From NCBI GenBank assembly GCA_964384485.1, contig CAYLLE010000002.1, positions 31,826-95,825 of the forward strand: a stretch of 64,000 bases of DNA. The letters are read 5' to 3'. This DNA comes from CAYLLE01 sp964384485. Its GTDB lineage: Bacteria; Spirochaetota; Spirochaetia; CAYLLE01. Under the pieces are notes generated by a model. It saw only the letters and a program-made list of their open reading frames with translations, was not told the DNA's origin and did not search any database. Shown here piece after piece: positions 16,049-24,350 of this stretch (position 1 is its first letter; each line of letters opens with the position of its first letter). A program made the position numbers and the translations under genes.

Positions 16049-16900
16049 TTATAAACCGGAAATTGCCTGGGTAAGCCCAGGTTCACCCTGATTATCCCAG
16101 CGGCATATCCAGTTCCCGGCGGAGATCTCAAGCCCCTCATCTTTTCGGTCAATATTTATCTCGGCTTTACGTGTTTCCCCGGGTGACTGTTCTGGAAGCC
16201 ACAGGGATACTAATTCGCATACGGTATCGCCGGTCGAACAGGTAAACGGAGTTCGGTGTGAATTGATTTCTAAATCATCTTCCACAGCCCTCCAAATTTT
16301 ATAGAAATGCCGGTTTGCATAGATACACTCTCCATCGCCCATGTAGGATACACCGAGTCGTCCATCTACATTTACCCAGCCTTTCTGCATTTTTCCTGGT
16401 TCCATCCGGTGAGAAGTAGTGAGAGATGAATCAGCGGAATTGTCCCGGCACGCGTACCCTTCGAATTTATTAATCCCGTTTTCGTGGTAAATGGTACGCG
16501 TAGATCGTCCCTGCCGGGTAGGTTTACCGTTTCCGAAGACCGGAACAATGGGATCATTAATTACAGAAATCATCCCCTGACTGAATTTGTCAATGCTGCA
16601 TTTCTGCCGCAAAGCCGGCTTGGTTCAATGTGCTTCCCATGTAATTCATGTAATTGGGATGAACGAATCCGTGGTTTTCCACCGTATTATCCGGAAGCGT
16701 TGTGCAGCACTCGGTCACCATTTCCAGCCGGGCGGAAAGAAAGAGTGCTGAAATACTGACTCCGCACTGACTTTCCCGGAAAAAGCCTCTCCCCCGTTCT
16801 CCCCATTGCTTCCCTTCATATTTCAGCTGACCGAGACTTACACCAGGTCGGATACAGTCCTCGGGACCCGTGTCGTGGGTAATACAGAGGTATCGGATCT
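16049..16900 (-). pseudogene. Decayed gene: truncated and frameshifted remnant of a large, possibly carbohydrate-active protein
   Basis: Two minus-strand frames together read like one protein. From about 16900 to 16590 one frame gives CITHDTGPEDCIRPG, then LEMVTECCTTLPDNTVENHG and FVHPNYMNYMG, and stops at 16590. From 16612 to 16049 a second frame continues with NDPIVPVFGNGK, YHENGINKFEGYACRDN and a beta-rich tail. The NHGFVHPNYM stretch and the charged HENGINKFEG segment recall toroid plus beta-sandwich polysaccharide-active proteins, but this is an impression only. The N-terminal part is missing, immediately after the DUF89 stop. A frameshift near 16590-16612 and the lack of a start argue for a pseudogene. 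Confidence 0.5.
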
Positions 16901-16903
16901 ATA

Positions 16904-17806
16904 TCATGCATTTTTTGATTCCAATGTTTTGTTGTCCAGCAGCAGAAAATCTCCTTTTCTGCATCCCACATGTCTGGCTACTACCGGGCATTTTGCGATT
17001 AAAAGATAAAAAACGGGATAATCCGACTCGGAAAGGGATTCGAAATTTCCCTGTCCTTTACTGATTATAAGATCAGCACGGTTAAGCCTGGCTAAAAAGT
17101 CGTCACTGCAGCGGTGGAGCAGGGTTCCGGGACCATCTGATCCGCTTGTGATTATTTCCGCCGATTTTTGAATGTCCGCCTGACGGGCGTCTTCTAACAC
17201 CGCATCGTTAATGATGGGAGTGCCCCGCACTGTATAGACTAATTCTGCTTCGGGGTTCACCGATTTAATTTCTTCCAGCAAAATACGGTCAAAAACCGTT
17301 TCTCCGGCGTTATCTCCAAGATATATTATAGATGAAGCGTCAAACAGGGCTTCCTTGAATTGTTCGAACTGAAAAAAACGGTCTTCCTCTTCTTCAATCA
17401 GCCGTTCCTCCATGTGTATCAGGTTAAAAATCTCCTGTTCAAAGGATTGGGTTTGTTTGACTCCGAAATCAATGATGTTGCCGGCAACTGCAAGCTGTAC
17501 TGCCATAAGGAGGTGATCATCCGCTTCCAGCAGCTTTTTCCGGATATCCGGAAGAATATTCAGTGCCAGCCGTGTGCTTTCCTGTTTCTGCTGCCGGTAC
17601 GGATCAGAATTTCCGGATTTTTCCTTGATCAGCTTATGGATGGTTACCGCCATTTCAGGCGGTTTTGTTTCCAGGGAAAATCCTTCCAGTTTTCTGCCGA
17701 TTTCTATAAGAACTTGCCGGGTATCTTCATCATTCAGTCCGGCAAACTGGGCTGCTTCAACTGCCTGCCGGAAAAAACAGGGATAACATTCAAGATAGGT
17801 TTTCAA
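16904..17806 (-). CDS. DUF89/ARMT1-like protein (damage-control phosphatase family)
   Basis: A 300-aa DUF89 family protein. The N-terminus MKTYLECYPCFFRQAVEAAQ carries the paired Cys found in prokaryotic members. Metal-binding motifs follow: YLGDNAGETVFDRILLEEI near residue 168 and SKGQGNFESLSE near 255, in which Asp and Asn coordinate a divalent metal in phosphatases that remove damaged sugar phosphates or related metabolites. Length is normal. No operon partner is visible: it sits between the PII terminator region and the decayed gene. Confidence 0.87.
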   Translation of the reverse strand: MKTYLECYPCFFRQAVEAAQFAGLNDEDTRQVLIEIGRKLEGFSLETKPPEMAVTIHKLIKEKSGNSDPYRQQKQESTRLALNILPDIRKKLLEADDHLLMAVQLAVAGNIIDFGVKQTQSFEQEIFNLIHMEERLIEEEEDRFFQFEQFKEALFDASSIIYLGDNAGETVFDRILLEEIKSVNPEAELVYTVRGTPIINDAVLEDARQADIQKSAEIITSGSDGPGTLLHRCSDDFLARLNRADLIISKGQGNFESLSESDYPVFYLLIAKCPVVARHVGCRKGDFLLLDNKTLESKNA

Positions 17807-17928
17807 TGCTTGTGTCCTTTAATTTTTTGTACATTCAGATGATACATTTTTTTCCCGGCTTGGGGAACCGAAAACGGCACTCCGCGGTAATTCCGGAAAA
17901 TAGTGCTGAGGTAAAGAGATATTCGGCA

Positions 17929-17960
17929 CAAAAAAAGGCTGTCCGGAAATCCAGACAGCC
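17929..17960 (-). terminator. Rho-independent terminator of the amtB-glnB transcript
   Basis: On the minus strand a 10-bp stem (GGCTGTCTGG / CCGGACAGCC with one G-T wobble, 4-nt loop) is followed by eight T. It lies 25 bp after the glnB stop. Confidence 0.9.
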
Positions 17961-17984
17961 CGTCTTATAGGTAACAAAACCTTC

Positions 17985-18326
17985 TCAGCCTATAGCCTCC
18001 TCACCGGTTTCACCGCTTCTGATGCGGATACAATCGTCCATCGGGAGGATGAATATTTTTCCGTCTCCTATTTCTCCCGATCTCGCTCCCCGGATTATCG
18101 CGTCCACGGTGGGTTTTACAAAATTATCATTGACACCGATCTCGATCCTGGTCTTTTTGAGGAGATTCACCTCAATGGCAACCCCCCGGTAAGATTCGGT
18201 GTATCCTTTCTGCTGGCCGCAGCCTAAAGCATTGGTTACCGATATCTTGTAAACTTCAGATTTGTACAATTCTTCTTTTACGTCATTCAGCTTGTGGGGC
18301 TGAATATATGCAACAATCAGCTTCAT
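17985..18326 (-). CDS. glnB: Nitrogen regulatory protein P-II
   Basis: A 113-aa PII trimer-forming signal protein that senses 2-oxoglutarate and ATP/ADP. The T-loop KGYTESYRGVA keeps the Tyr that is uridylylated in proteobacteria (ESYRG). The B-loop and C-loop signatures, IIRGARSGEIGDGKIFILP then CIRIRSGETGEEAI, are intact. It lies 12 bp downstream of amtB on the same strand, a GlnK-AmtB arrangement, so it probably binds the AmtB trimer and blocks ammonium uptake. The length and pairing would also fit the name glnK. Confidence 0.95.
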   Translation of the reverse strand: MKLIVAYIQPHKLNDVKEELYKSEVYKISVTNALGCGQQKGYTESYRGVAIEVNLLKKTRIEIGVNDNFVKPTVDAIIRGARSGEIGDGKIFILPMDDCIRIRSGETGEEAIG

Positions 18327-18338
18327 TCTTTACCCCCT

Positions 18339-19757
18339 TTACATGTTGGTGAAGATCTGAAATCCGCTGTAGGATTCCACACCGTGTTCACCAATGTCTA
18401 ACCCCTGCATCTCTTCCTTTTCAGATACCCGGAGTCCTGTTATCGCCTTGATCAGACTGAACATGATAAATGATGTCGCCATCACCCAGGCGAATACCGC
18501 GACAACTCCCAGCGCCTGCACGCCGAGCTGCTGTAAACCTCCTTTGTAGAAAAGTCCTACGATATCGGGATTATTAACTCCGTCGGCAAATAATCCGACA
18601 GCCAGTGTACCCCAGACACCGCACACCCCGTGGACCGAAACGGCACCAACCGGATCGTCGATATGCAGCACTTTGTCAATAAATTCTACCGAAAGCACCA
18701 CCAGGACACCCGCGATAATACCGATGATCACCGATCCGAACGGGCTGACCACGAAACATCCCGCTGTTATGCCGACCAGGCCGGCCAGGGCTCCGTTTAA
18801 GGACATACTGGGATCGGGTTTTCCGAACCATATCCAGGATGTGAACATCGCTCCCACGGCACCTGCCGCTGCCGCCAAAGTTGTTGTCACCGCCACGTGG
18901 GCAATGCCCATATCGGTACCGGACAGCGTACTGCCCGCGTTGAAGCCGTACCAACCGAACCAGAGGATGAAAACACCGAGCGCCGCCAGCGGCATATTAT
19001 GCCCGGGTATAGCCTTTGTGCTGGTTTTCCCGTTTACCGTCACATACTTCCCTTTCCGGGGTCCTAAAAGCATCGCCCCCGCAAGAGCCGCCCATCCGCC
19101 GACAGAGTGTACAACGGTGGAACCCGCGAAGTCATGGAAACCCAAGGCACCGAGCCATCCTGAACCGCTCCAGATCCAATGACCGGATACCGGGTAGATA
19201 AGACCGGAAATAAACACCGTGTAGATCAGATAGGACGTAAATTTTGTCCGTTCAGCCATGGCTCCGGAAACAATGGTTGCCGCGGTAGCCGCGAAAACGA
19301 CCTGAAACATCCAGTCCCGAAGAACCGTACTGTCGGCACCCACCAAAAAAAATTGACTCCCGCCGATTATTCCCGCGGCACTGGCTCCGTACATTACCGC
19401 CCAGCCCACAGCCCAGTAGATTACTGCCCCGGCAGAAAAATCCATCAGGTTTTTCATCAGGATATTCGCCGCGTTTTTTGCCCGAGTCAAACCGGTTTCC
19501 ACCATGGCGAATCCGGCCTGCATCAGAAATACCAACGCGGCTGACAGTATCAGCCACAGCATGTCCATGGACAGAAACAGCCGTACCACAGCAGTCTTGT
19601 TCATTCCGGCGCCGGCCGGAGACTCCAAAAAAGCCCCCGGGGCTTCTTCATCGGAGAAGGTAAGATTTTCAGCTTCACTCATTACATCCTGCCCGGAAAG
19701 GGCCAGGCTGAACAAAGCGAGCAGTACCACCCCAAAGATCATCACCTTGCACTTCAT
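18339..19757 (-). CDS. amtB: Ammonium transporter
   Basis: A 472-aa Amt-family channel. The N-terminus has a Sec signal peptide (MIFGVVLLALFSLALSG region), then about 30 residues of periplasmic extension, then eleven expected transmembrane helices. Diagnostic segments are FLMQAGFAMVETGLTRAKNA near residue 80, DFAGSTVVHSVGGWAALAGA near 210 with the first pore His, and the second pore His in DPVGAVSVHGVCGVWGTLAV near 370. GGAGG precedes the ATG. It forms a two-gene unit with PII. The long upstream interval contains a possible sigma54 -24 element and phased palindromes. Confidence 0.96.
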   Translation of the reverse strand: MKCKVMIFGVVLLALFSLALSGQDVMSEAENLTFSDEEAPGAFLESPAGAGMNKTAVVRLFLSMDMLWLILSAALVFLMQAGFAMVETGLTRAKNAANILMKNLMDFSAGAVIYWAVGWAVMYGASAAGIIGGSQFFLVGADSTVLRDWMFQVVFAATAATIVSGAMAERTKFTSYLIYTVFISGLIYPVSGHWIWSGSGWLGALGFHDFAGSTVVHSVGGWAALAGAMLLGPRKGKYVTVNGKTSTKAIPGHNMPLAALGVFILWFGWYGFNAGSTLSGTDMGIAHVAVTTTLAAAAGAVGAMFTSWIWFGKPDPSMSLNGALAGLVGITAGCFVVSPFGSVIIGIIAGVLVVLSVEFIDKVLHIDDPVGAVSVHGVCGVWGTLAVGLFADGVNNPDIVGLFYKGGLQQLGVQALGVVAVFAWVMATSFIMFSLIKAITGLRVSEKEEMQGLDIGEHGVESYSGFQIFTNM

Positions 19758-19799
19758 TCAATCCTCCTAAAGACAAATAGGTTTATTTTGCCTACCTAA

Positions 19800-19816
19800 T
19801 ACCGAAACTGTGCCAA
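19800..19816 (-). promoter_or_regulatory. Weak candidate sigma54 (-24/-12) promoter of amtB
   Basis: On the minus strand TTGGCAC (19810-19816) matches the -24 element. At the -12 position the sequence is CGGTA instead of TTGCA/T, keeping G but not the adjacent C. Its position, about 45 bp before amtB, and the neighbouring sigma54 activator make it worth listing, but the match is poor. Confidence 0.25.
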
Positions 19817-19990
19817 ATTAACGGGGTATGATGAAAAAAGTTTTTTGAGGTGTAGAATGCAGTGATAAATCCTTAACGTCTTTTTGTGCTGATAGCTGTG
19901 TATCGACATTGTAAGGTGTTTCTATGTATAGAATTACAGAGCCGGCGTAATCGGTTGAGCCTTTCCGGGGAATTGACTGCCGTATCGGGG

Positions 19991-20013
19991 AAAAAAAATA
20001 ATTTTTGAATTAT
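19991..20013 (-). terminator. AT-rich hairpin with T run, possible terminator or attenuator
   Basis: On the minus strand ATAATT-CAAA-AATTAT is followed by seven T. A six-pair A-T stem is weak, so termination would be partial. It lies between the phased palindromes and amtB, so it could end the activator transcript or attenuate a long amtB leader. Confidence 0.35.
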
Positions 20014-20028
20014 CGTCCCAATAAACAG

Positions 20029-20104
20029 GCTACATCTATGTAGCAGGAAATAATGTAACCTACATATATGTAGGTAGTGTCTCAACAACCTACCAAAATG
20101 TAGC
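20029..20104. promoter_or_regulatory. Three CTAC-N6-GTAG operators phased at exactly 30 bp
   Basis: Three palindromes: GCTACATCTATGTAGC (20029-20044), CCTACATATATGTAGG (20059-20074) and CCTACCAAAATGTAGC (20089-20104). All share CTAC-N6-GTAG, and their centres are 30 bp apart, so the sites lie on nearly the same DNA face. The first two are perfect 16-bp palindromes. A possible promoter on the minus strand (TTGAGA, 17 bp, TAGGTT) overlaps the middle site. A fourth match precedes the activator gene. Confidence 0.7.
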
Positions 20105-20203
20105 CCTTGATGGTCCCGTTTTCCCTGCGTCTTTATGGATGCAGATGCAGTATCCGAGGTGATGCTGATAACCGCCGTATTCATTAAATTCTCCCTTCCG
20201 GAA

Positions 20204-21751
20204 TTACCGGAAGGTGCCGGGCTCTATGGAGTGCTTCTTGATTCTGAGCCCCATTATCCGTTCCGTGATTCCCAGGAGACGGGCGGCTTTGGCCATGTTT
20301 CCCTTTGTCGATTTGAGAGAATCCAGAATCAGGCTCCTCTCCAGGTTTTCCAGAGTCTCCGACAGGGTCCCGTGAAGCTGGGTATCCGTCGATTCAGCGG
20401 ATTGGAGGCTGGGCGGAAGGTGATGGGAATGGATCACGTCATCCACACTCAAAAGGATTGCCCGTTCGATACAGTTCTCCAGTTCCCGCACATTGCCCGG
20501 CCAATGATAATTCATGAGCAGATCGATCGCGGGCGTAGAAATCCTTTTTACCGTACGGCTGTTCTGTCTGTTGTACTTTTCAATAAAATGATCAGCCAGC
20601 AGAAGGATGTCGCTTTTTCGGTCACGGAGCGGAGGAATATGGATCGGAAAAACATTGAGCCGGTAGTATAGGTCTTCACGGAAAAGGTTTTTCCCCATCA
20701 GCTCTTCCAGGTTGCGGTTGGTTGCGGTGATAATCCGGACATTGCTTCGAATCGTCCGGTTTCCGCCGACCCGTTCGAACTCCTTCTCCTGAAGCACCCT
20801 GAGCAGTTTTATCTGGGTCGCCGCGGATAAATCACCGATTTCATCCAGAAAGACGGTACCCCCGTTTGCCAGTTCGAACCGCCCTTTCCGTTCCGCAACG
20901 GCGCCGGTAAAGGCTCCCCGTTCGTGTCCGAACAGTTCGCTTTCGATAACCGTCTCCGGCAGGGCGGCGCAGTTCACCTTGATGATCGGCTTATCCGCTC
21001 TTCCACTGTTGTAATGGATGGCATGGGCAACGAGTTCCTTTCCGGTGCCGCTCTCTCCCCGGATTAAAACGGTGGTTTCGCTCCGTGAAACCTGGGCGAT
21101 CATATCGAACACATTCTGCATGGTTGCGGAGTTTCCAATGATATTGGAAGGTCTGAATCTGTCTTGAAGCTGGGCCTGGAGCCGGGTATTTTCCTCCATC
21201 AGCCGTTTCCGTTCCTCCATGACGTTTTGTCTGATTTTTACCGCCTGAGCAATCATGGAGGCAATGATGGAAAGGAGGCGCATGACCTGGTCAAGGTTCA
21301 CGGCAGAAGAAAGGGCGTCAACACTGAGGGCGCCGATTGTATTATTTCCCATTTTGATGGGGACGCAGACGAAGGAAATATCCTTTTTCCGCTGACCTTT
21401 TCTGGCTCCAGTGCGGTTGAGAAATTCCGGCGCGTCTGAAATCCTGGGGATTACCATGGCTTGTCCGCTCTGGACAACCTTTCCGGTAATCCCTTCCCCG
21501 AGACGGTATTTTCCTTTTTCCTTTTGACTCACGGATAGACCGAAGGCGGCTTCGATAAAAATTTCGTCTGTCTGACGGTTAAGCAGGGTGATGGTAGAGC
21601 GCTGAAGACCGAAATGTTCAGCGATTGCTTTTAGGACAGGATGAACAACCTGTTTTAAATCCATGCTCTGATCAAGGATTTGGCTGATTTCAAAGAGAAG
21701 CGAAAGCTCTCCGACGTCCTTGCCGTTGTAGGTGTTGGGTTGGGAACTCAT
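20204..21751 (-). CDS. Sigma54-dependent activator, NifA-like (GAF + AAA+ + Fis-type HTH)
   Basis: A 515-aa enhancer-binding protein. A GAF sensor domain spans about residues 15-170 (LSLLFEISQILDQSMDLKQV, then GEGITGKVVQSGQAMVIP). The AAA+ domain begins near 205 with VLIRGESGTGKELVAHAIHY (Walker A), ESELFGHERGAFTGA (the sigma54-contacting GAFTGA loop), and GGTVFLDEIGDLS (Walker B). The C-terminal Fis-like helix-turn-helix is NMAKAARLLGITERIMGLRI. The layout and helix match NifA. No nif genes are in the window, and its closest neighbours are amtB and glnB, so nitrogen control is the likely role. Its own SD lies inside a CTAC-N6-GTAG palindrome, suggesting autoregulation. Confidence 0.9.
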   Translation of the reverse strand: MSSQPNTYNGKDVGELSLLFEISQILDQSMDLKQVVHPVLKAIAEHFGLQRSTITLLNRQTDEIFIEAAFGLSVSQKEKGKYRLGEGITGKVVQSGQAMVIPRISDAPEFLNRTGARKGQRKKDISFVCVPIKMGNNTIGALSVDALSSAVNLDQVMRLLSIIASMIAQAVKIRQNVMEERKRLMEENTRLQAQLQDRFRPSNIIGNSATMQNVFDMIAQVSRSETTVLIRGESGTGKELVAHAIHYNSGRADKPIIKVNCAALPETVIESELFGHERGAFTGAVAERKGRFELANGGTVFLDEIGDLSAATQIKLLRVLQEKEFERVGGNRTIRSNVRIITATNRNLEELMGKNLFREDLYYRLNVFPIHIPPLRDRKSDILLLADHFIEKYNRQNSRTVKRISTPAIDLLMNYHWPGNVRELENCIERAILLSVDDVIHSHHLPPSLQSAESTDTQLHGTLSETLENLERSLILDSLKSTKGNMAKAARLLGITERIMGLRIKKHSIEPGTFR

Positions 21752-21756
21752 TATCT

Positions 21757-21780
21757 TTATCCTACGATATTGTAGGATAA
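21757..21780. promoter_or_regulatory. Palindrome TTATCCTAC-N6-GTAGGATAA at the activator start
   Basis: A perfect 9-bp inverted repeat with a 6-bp spacer (GATATT), ending 6 bp before the activator ATG. It contains the same CTAC-N6-GTAG core as the three phased sites at 20029-20104. One arm includes the AGGATAA that would serve as the Shine-Dalgarno, so either a bound repressor or an RNA hairpin here would block expression. Confidence 0.7.
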
Positions 21781-21806
21781 CTTACAACCGGACATGAACG
21801 GAAGCA

Positions 21807-21868
21807 GCAATTTCCGGTGATCACATTCGCATTAAAATTTATAAATTGTTTTATTAAAAGCAATTACA
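21807..21868 (-). repeat. Half copy of a MITE-like element, fused to the end of pyk
   Basis: About 62 bp match the element at 37849-37938 in inverted orientation with only two visible differences: the terminal repeat GCAATTTCCGGTGATC, the AT-rich core and AGCAATTACA. The other end of the element is missing. The pyk stop codon lies in the matched part. Confidence 0.8.
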
Positions 21869-23633
21869 ACTCTACATACCCCTCGTAGATAATTTTTTCC
21901 TGCCCGTCCAGACTCACAAGAAGGTTTTCTTCAAGGGCATCGTAGGCTCCCGACGCTTCGGCGAGTACGACAATATCCGCATTAAGCTTCTGAATGTCGT
22001 CATCAGACATTTCCGAGCTTCCCTCGATGATGATGCCGGCGAGCTGCGGGATTACGGGACGGTAATTCCGTTTCAGCGTTTTTACCAGAAGCACAGGATC
22101 CTGGTATGCCCCTATTTCCCGCTGAACCTCTTCTACTGACTCCGCTTTAAGAATTCTACCGGAAATTCTGTTCCCGAATGCCGTGTGTCCTCTGCTCAAA
22201 ATGTTTCCTAAAAAATGGACCTTGATGGTGTTCAGCATGATAGGGGAGTTGACCGGAATTCCCGCCGCGGTTACCACCCGGTCCAGTTTTCTGATGTATC
22301 CGCCGTTGAAAGCCGCCTTCAGGGCATTGTGAATCATATCATCGGAGTCCTGCACCTGGTCAGCCTCCAGGGGAAAGATTCCCCAGTTAAGGAGGAGCTG
22401 ACGGCGCACCACCGGCGACGGACTTACCGCCAAAATTATCTGTTCCGGCCGGAAGGAGCTGATTATACTCGGGCTGTTCCCGCGGATACTCGGCGTGATG
22501 ATTGCCCGGGCACCGACTTCGGTTGCCACCAGGTAGGCCGCTTTCGCCACGGCCAGACCGATATCGTCTGAGTCACCGTGGAAGGTAAAGAAACTCTCCA
22601 TCTTTTTAATGTATTCATCGGAATTCTCCACGGTACGGGCGATTTTATCCATCATTTCCACCGCCTGGTACGGAAATTTCCCCGTAGCGGTCTCACCGGA
22701 AAGCATTACCGCGTCTGTGCCGTCGAAAATCGCGTTGGCCACATCGGTTAATTCCGCCCTGGTAGGTTTCGGATTCTCGATCATGGAGTCCAGCATTTGA
22801 GTCGCGGTTATCACCGGTTTTCTTGACCGGTTGCAGCTTTTAATAATCATCTTCTGGGCCAGAGGAATTTTTTCGGTATCGAGCTGCACGCCCAAATCCC
22901 CGCGGGCCACCATGATTCCGTCGGCGGTGCGGATTATTTCATCAACATTATCTATACCTTCCTGATTTTCTATCTTGGCGATTACCTTTACTTTGCTTCC
23001 CAGCTCTTCCGCGATAGTTTTAATCTCGATAACGTCATCAGCCCGTCGGATAAAAGAAGCTGATATAAAATCCACCCCCTGTTCAATTCCGAACTGAATA
23101 TCTTTCCGGTCTTTTTCCGTGACCGTGGGAAGATCCACGTGAATTCCAGGAACATTAACGTTCTTTCTGCTGCCGATGGAGCCTCCGTTGGTGATTTTGC
23201 ACTGGATATCGTCTCCGGATACCGACTCCACCTCCAGGTTGATTATTCCATCGGCAATAAAAATATGACTCCCCTTGGAGACCTGTTCCGGCAGCTTTCT
23301 GTACGATACGGAGAGTTCCTTCTCCGTTCCTTCCACTTCCCGGATAGTAAGGGTGATCATTTTCCCCTGTTCAAGATTTATCTTTCCGCCGCCTTTAACC
23401 ATTCCGGTCCTGATCTCAGGACCTTTCGTGTCAAGCATGATTGCCGCGGGAATCCCGGTTTCCTCCGATGCTTTCCGGAGATTTGCCATGAGATTTCCAT
23501 GATACTCGTGGGTACCATGAGAGAAGTTAAAACGTGCTATATTCAATCCGGCCTTAAGGAGCTTAGTTATAGCTTCTTTAGACTCGGTGGCAGGTCCTAG
23601 CGTGGCAACAATTTTTGTTTTCCGCAGATTCAT
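21864..23633 (-). CDS. pyk: Pyruvate kinase with C-terminal extension
   Basis: A 589-aa glycolytic enzyme making pyruvate and ATP from phosphoenolpyruvate and ADP. It shows KIVATLGPATESKEAI at the N-terminus, NFSHGTHEYH, MLDTKGPEIRTG, VIAKIENQEGIDNVDEII with the catalytic Lys, MVARGDLGVQ and SGETATGKFPYQAVEMM. After the usual catalytic and C domains (about 470 residues) there is a further 110-residue domain resembling the PEP-utiliser-type mobile domain found in Bacillus-type enzymes. ATG 23633 has GGAGG nine bases upstream, which favours it over the ATG three codons earlier. The stop codon lies within a partial MITE copy. Confidence 0.95.
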   Translation of the reverse strand: MNLRKTKIVATLGPATESKEAITKLLKAGLNIARFNFSHGTHEYHGNLMANLRKASEETGIPAAIMLDTKGPEIRTGMVKGGGKINLEQGKMITLTIREVEGTEKELSVSYRKLPEQVSKGSHIFIADGIINLEVESVSGDDIQCKITNGGSIGSRKNVNVPGIHVDLPTVTEKDRKDIQFGIEQGVDFISASFIRRADDVIEIKTIAEELGSKVKVIAKIENQEGIDNVDEIIRTADGIMVARGDLGVQLDTEKIPLAQKMIIKSCNRSRKPVITATQMLDSMIENPKPTRAELTDVANAIFDGTDAVMLSGETATGKFPYQAVEMMDKIARTVENSDEYIKKMESFFTFHGDSDDIGLAVAKAAYLVATEVGARAIITPSIRGNSPSIISSFRPEQIILAVSPSPVVRRQLLLNWGIFPLEADQVQDSDDMIHNALKAAFNGGYIRKLDRVVTAAGIPVNSPIMLNTIKVHFLGNILSRGHTAFGNRISGRILKAESVEEVQREIGAYQDPVLLVKTLKRNYRPVIPQLAGIIIEGSSEMSDDDIQKLNADIVVLAEASGAYDALEENLLVSLDGQEKIIYEGYVEL

Positions 23634-23707
23634 ACTCCTCATCCTCCAATACTAATATAGTGATAAGCGGGACCGATATACAAAGGAATCTGCCTCGGAA
23701 ACCGCGG

Positions 23708-24343
23708 TTAGGTTTTCCGGTACAAATAGATGCAGTAGACACCGGTGAGTACTAATACGAATGGTGAAATGAAACTCCACGGGCTTCCCGCCAGTATAAG
23801 AAAATTGTGGACGGCATGAATCGCGGTGGCGGCGCCTATGCCCCGAAGTGTTACCGGTTTTCCCTTGCAGGCTGACAGGGAAGCGAAATAGGCGATAATA
23901 AGGGCTGTTCCCGCGTGGAGCGGGACCGAAGTAATAGCTCGCAGAAAGGTGAGACCGGATTGTAAATAGGCATACAACCCGTTTTCAAGTACGGCAAATC
24001 CGAGTCCAGCACCCAAACCGTAGAGTACTCCTTCCCTTGTAGTAGAAAAAATTGGAGAAGGAAAAACCGAAAGCCTGAAGGCGAGGTATTTAAATAATTC
24101 TTCTATCAATGCTGAAACAATGAAAGCCCTGATCAGTATATCCGGGATTGAGTTGCCGGGAACTAAAATGGCAAGCAGAATGAACTCAGCCAATCCGGCC
24201 GGAATAACCGCGGCAAAACCTGAAACCGCGGTCCGGACAGCAATTTTCTGCCGGTCATGGTTCTCCCGAAACCCGCGGTAAACCAGGAAAAGTCCGAGAA
24301 AAGCTGTGGTGCTGGAAAAAAGAAAGGATAGTACAGCCCTCAT
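23708..24343 (-). CDS. PrsW-family intramembrane metalloprotease
   Basis: A polytopic membrane protein of about 211 aa with the PrsW signatures: ALIEELFKYLAF (paired Glu), EGVLYGLGAGLGFAVLENG and a later HAGTALIIAYF, with a further His in HAVHNF. Glu and His are thought to bind the catalytic metal. About six hydrophobic segments. PrsW in Bacillus cleaves an anti-sigma factor; no such partner is seen here. Start choice is uncertain: ATG 24343 lies after the hisC stop but its GGAGG is 18 nt away, and ATG 24373 inside hisC is the alternative. Confidence 0.75.
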   Translation of the reverse strand: MRAVLSFLFSSTTAFLGLFLVYRGFRENHDRQKIAVRTAVSGFAAVIPAGLAEFILLAILVPGNSIPDILIRAFIVSALIEELFKYLAFRLSVFPSPIFSTTREGVLYGLGAGLGFAVLENGLYAYLQSGLTFLRAITSVPLHAGTALIIAYFASLSACKGKPVTLRGIGAATAIHAVHNFLILAGSPWSFISPFVLVLTGVYCIYLYRKT

Positions 24344-24350
24344 AAAGTTT

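Larger units (their letters stand above)
19758..20203. other. 446-bp regulatory interval upstream of amtB
   Basis: There is no convincing gene here. It lies between the sigma54 activator stop and amtB, both on the minus strand. In transcript order it holds a CCTTCCGG hairpin just after the activator stop, three CTAC-N6-GTAG palindromes spaced 30 bp, an AT hairpin with a T run (19991-20013), roughly 180 bp of leader-like sequence, a TTGGCAC element and the amtB ribosome site. An open frame at 19873-20184 has an apparent GGGAG ribosome site, but its translation lacks any protein-like character. Confidence 0.6.

Noticed and set aside
16057..16068. Third MITE copy (CCGGAAATTGCC)
   Set aside because: Only 12 bp match, and no core or second end is seen nearby.
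19870..20020. Glutamine or other known riboswitch before amtB
   Set aside because: I compared it with remembered consensus features of glutamine and cyclic-dinucleotide riboswitches and found no match.
20029..20104. Three regularly spaced repeats as a CRISPR array or iteron origin
   Set aside because: Units are only 16 bp with 14-bp gaps, the inner bases vary and there are no cas or rep genes. A regulatory cluster explains them better.
19873..20184. Open frame of 103 codons with a GGGAG ribosome-like site
   Set aside because: The translation lacks protein-like character and runs through the phased palindromes and AT hairpin, so I treat it as non-coding.
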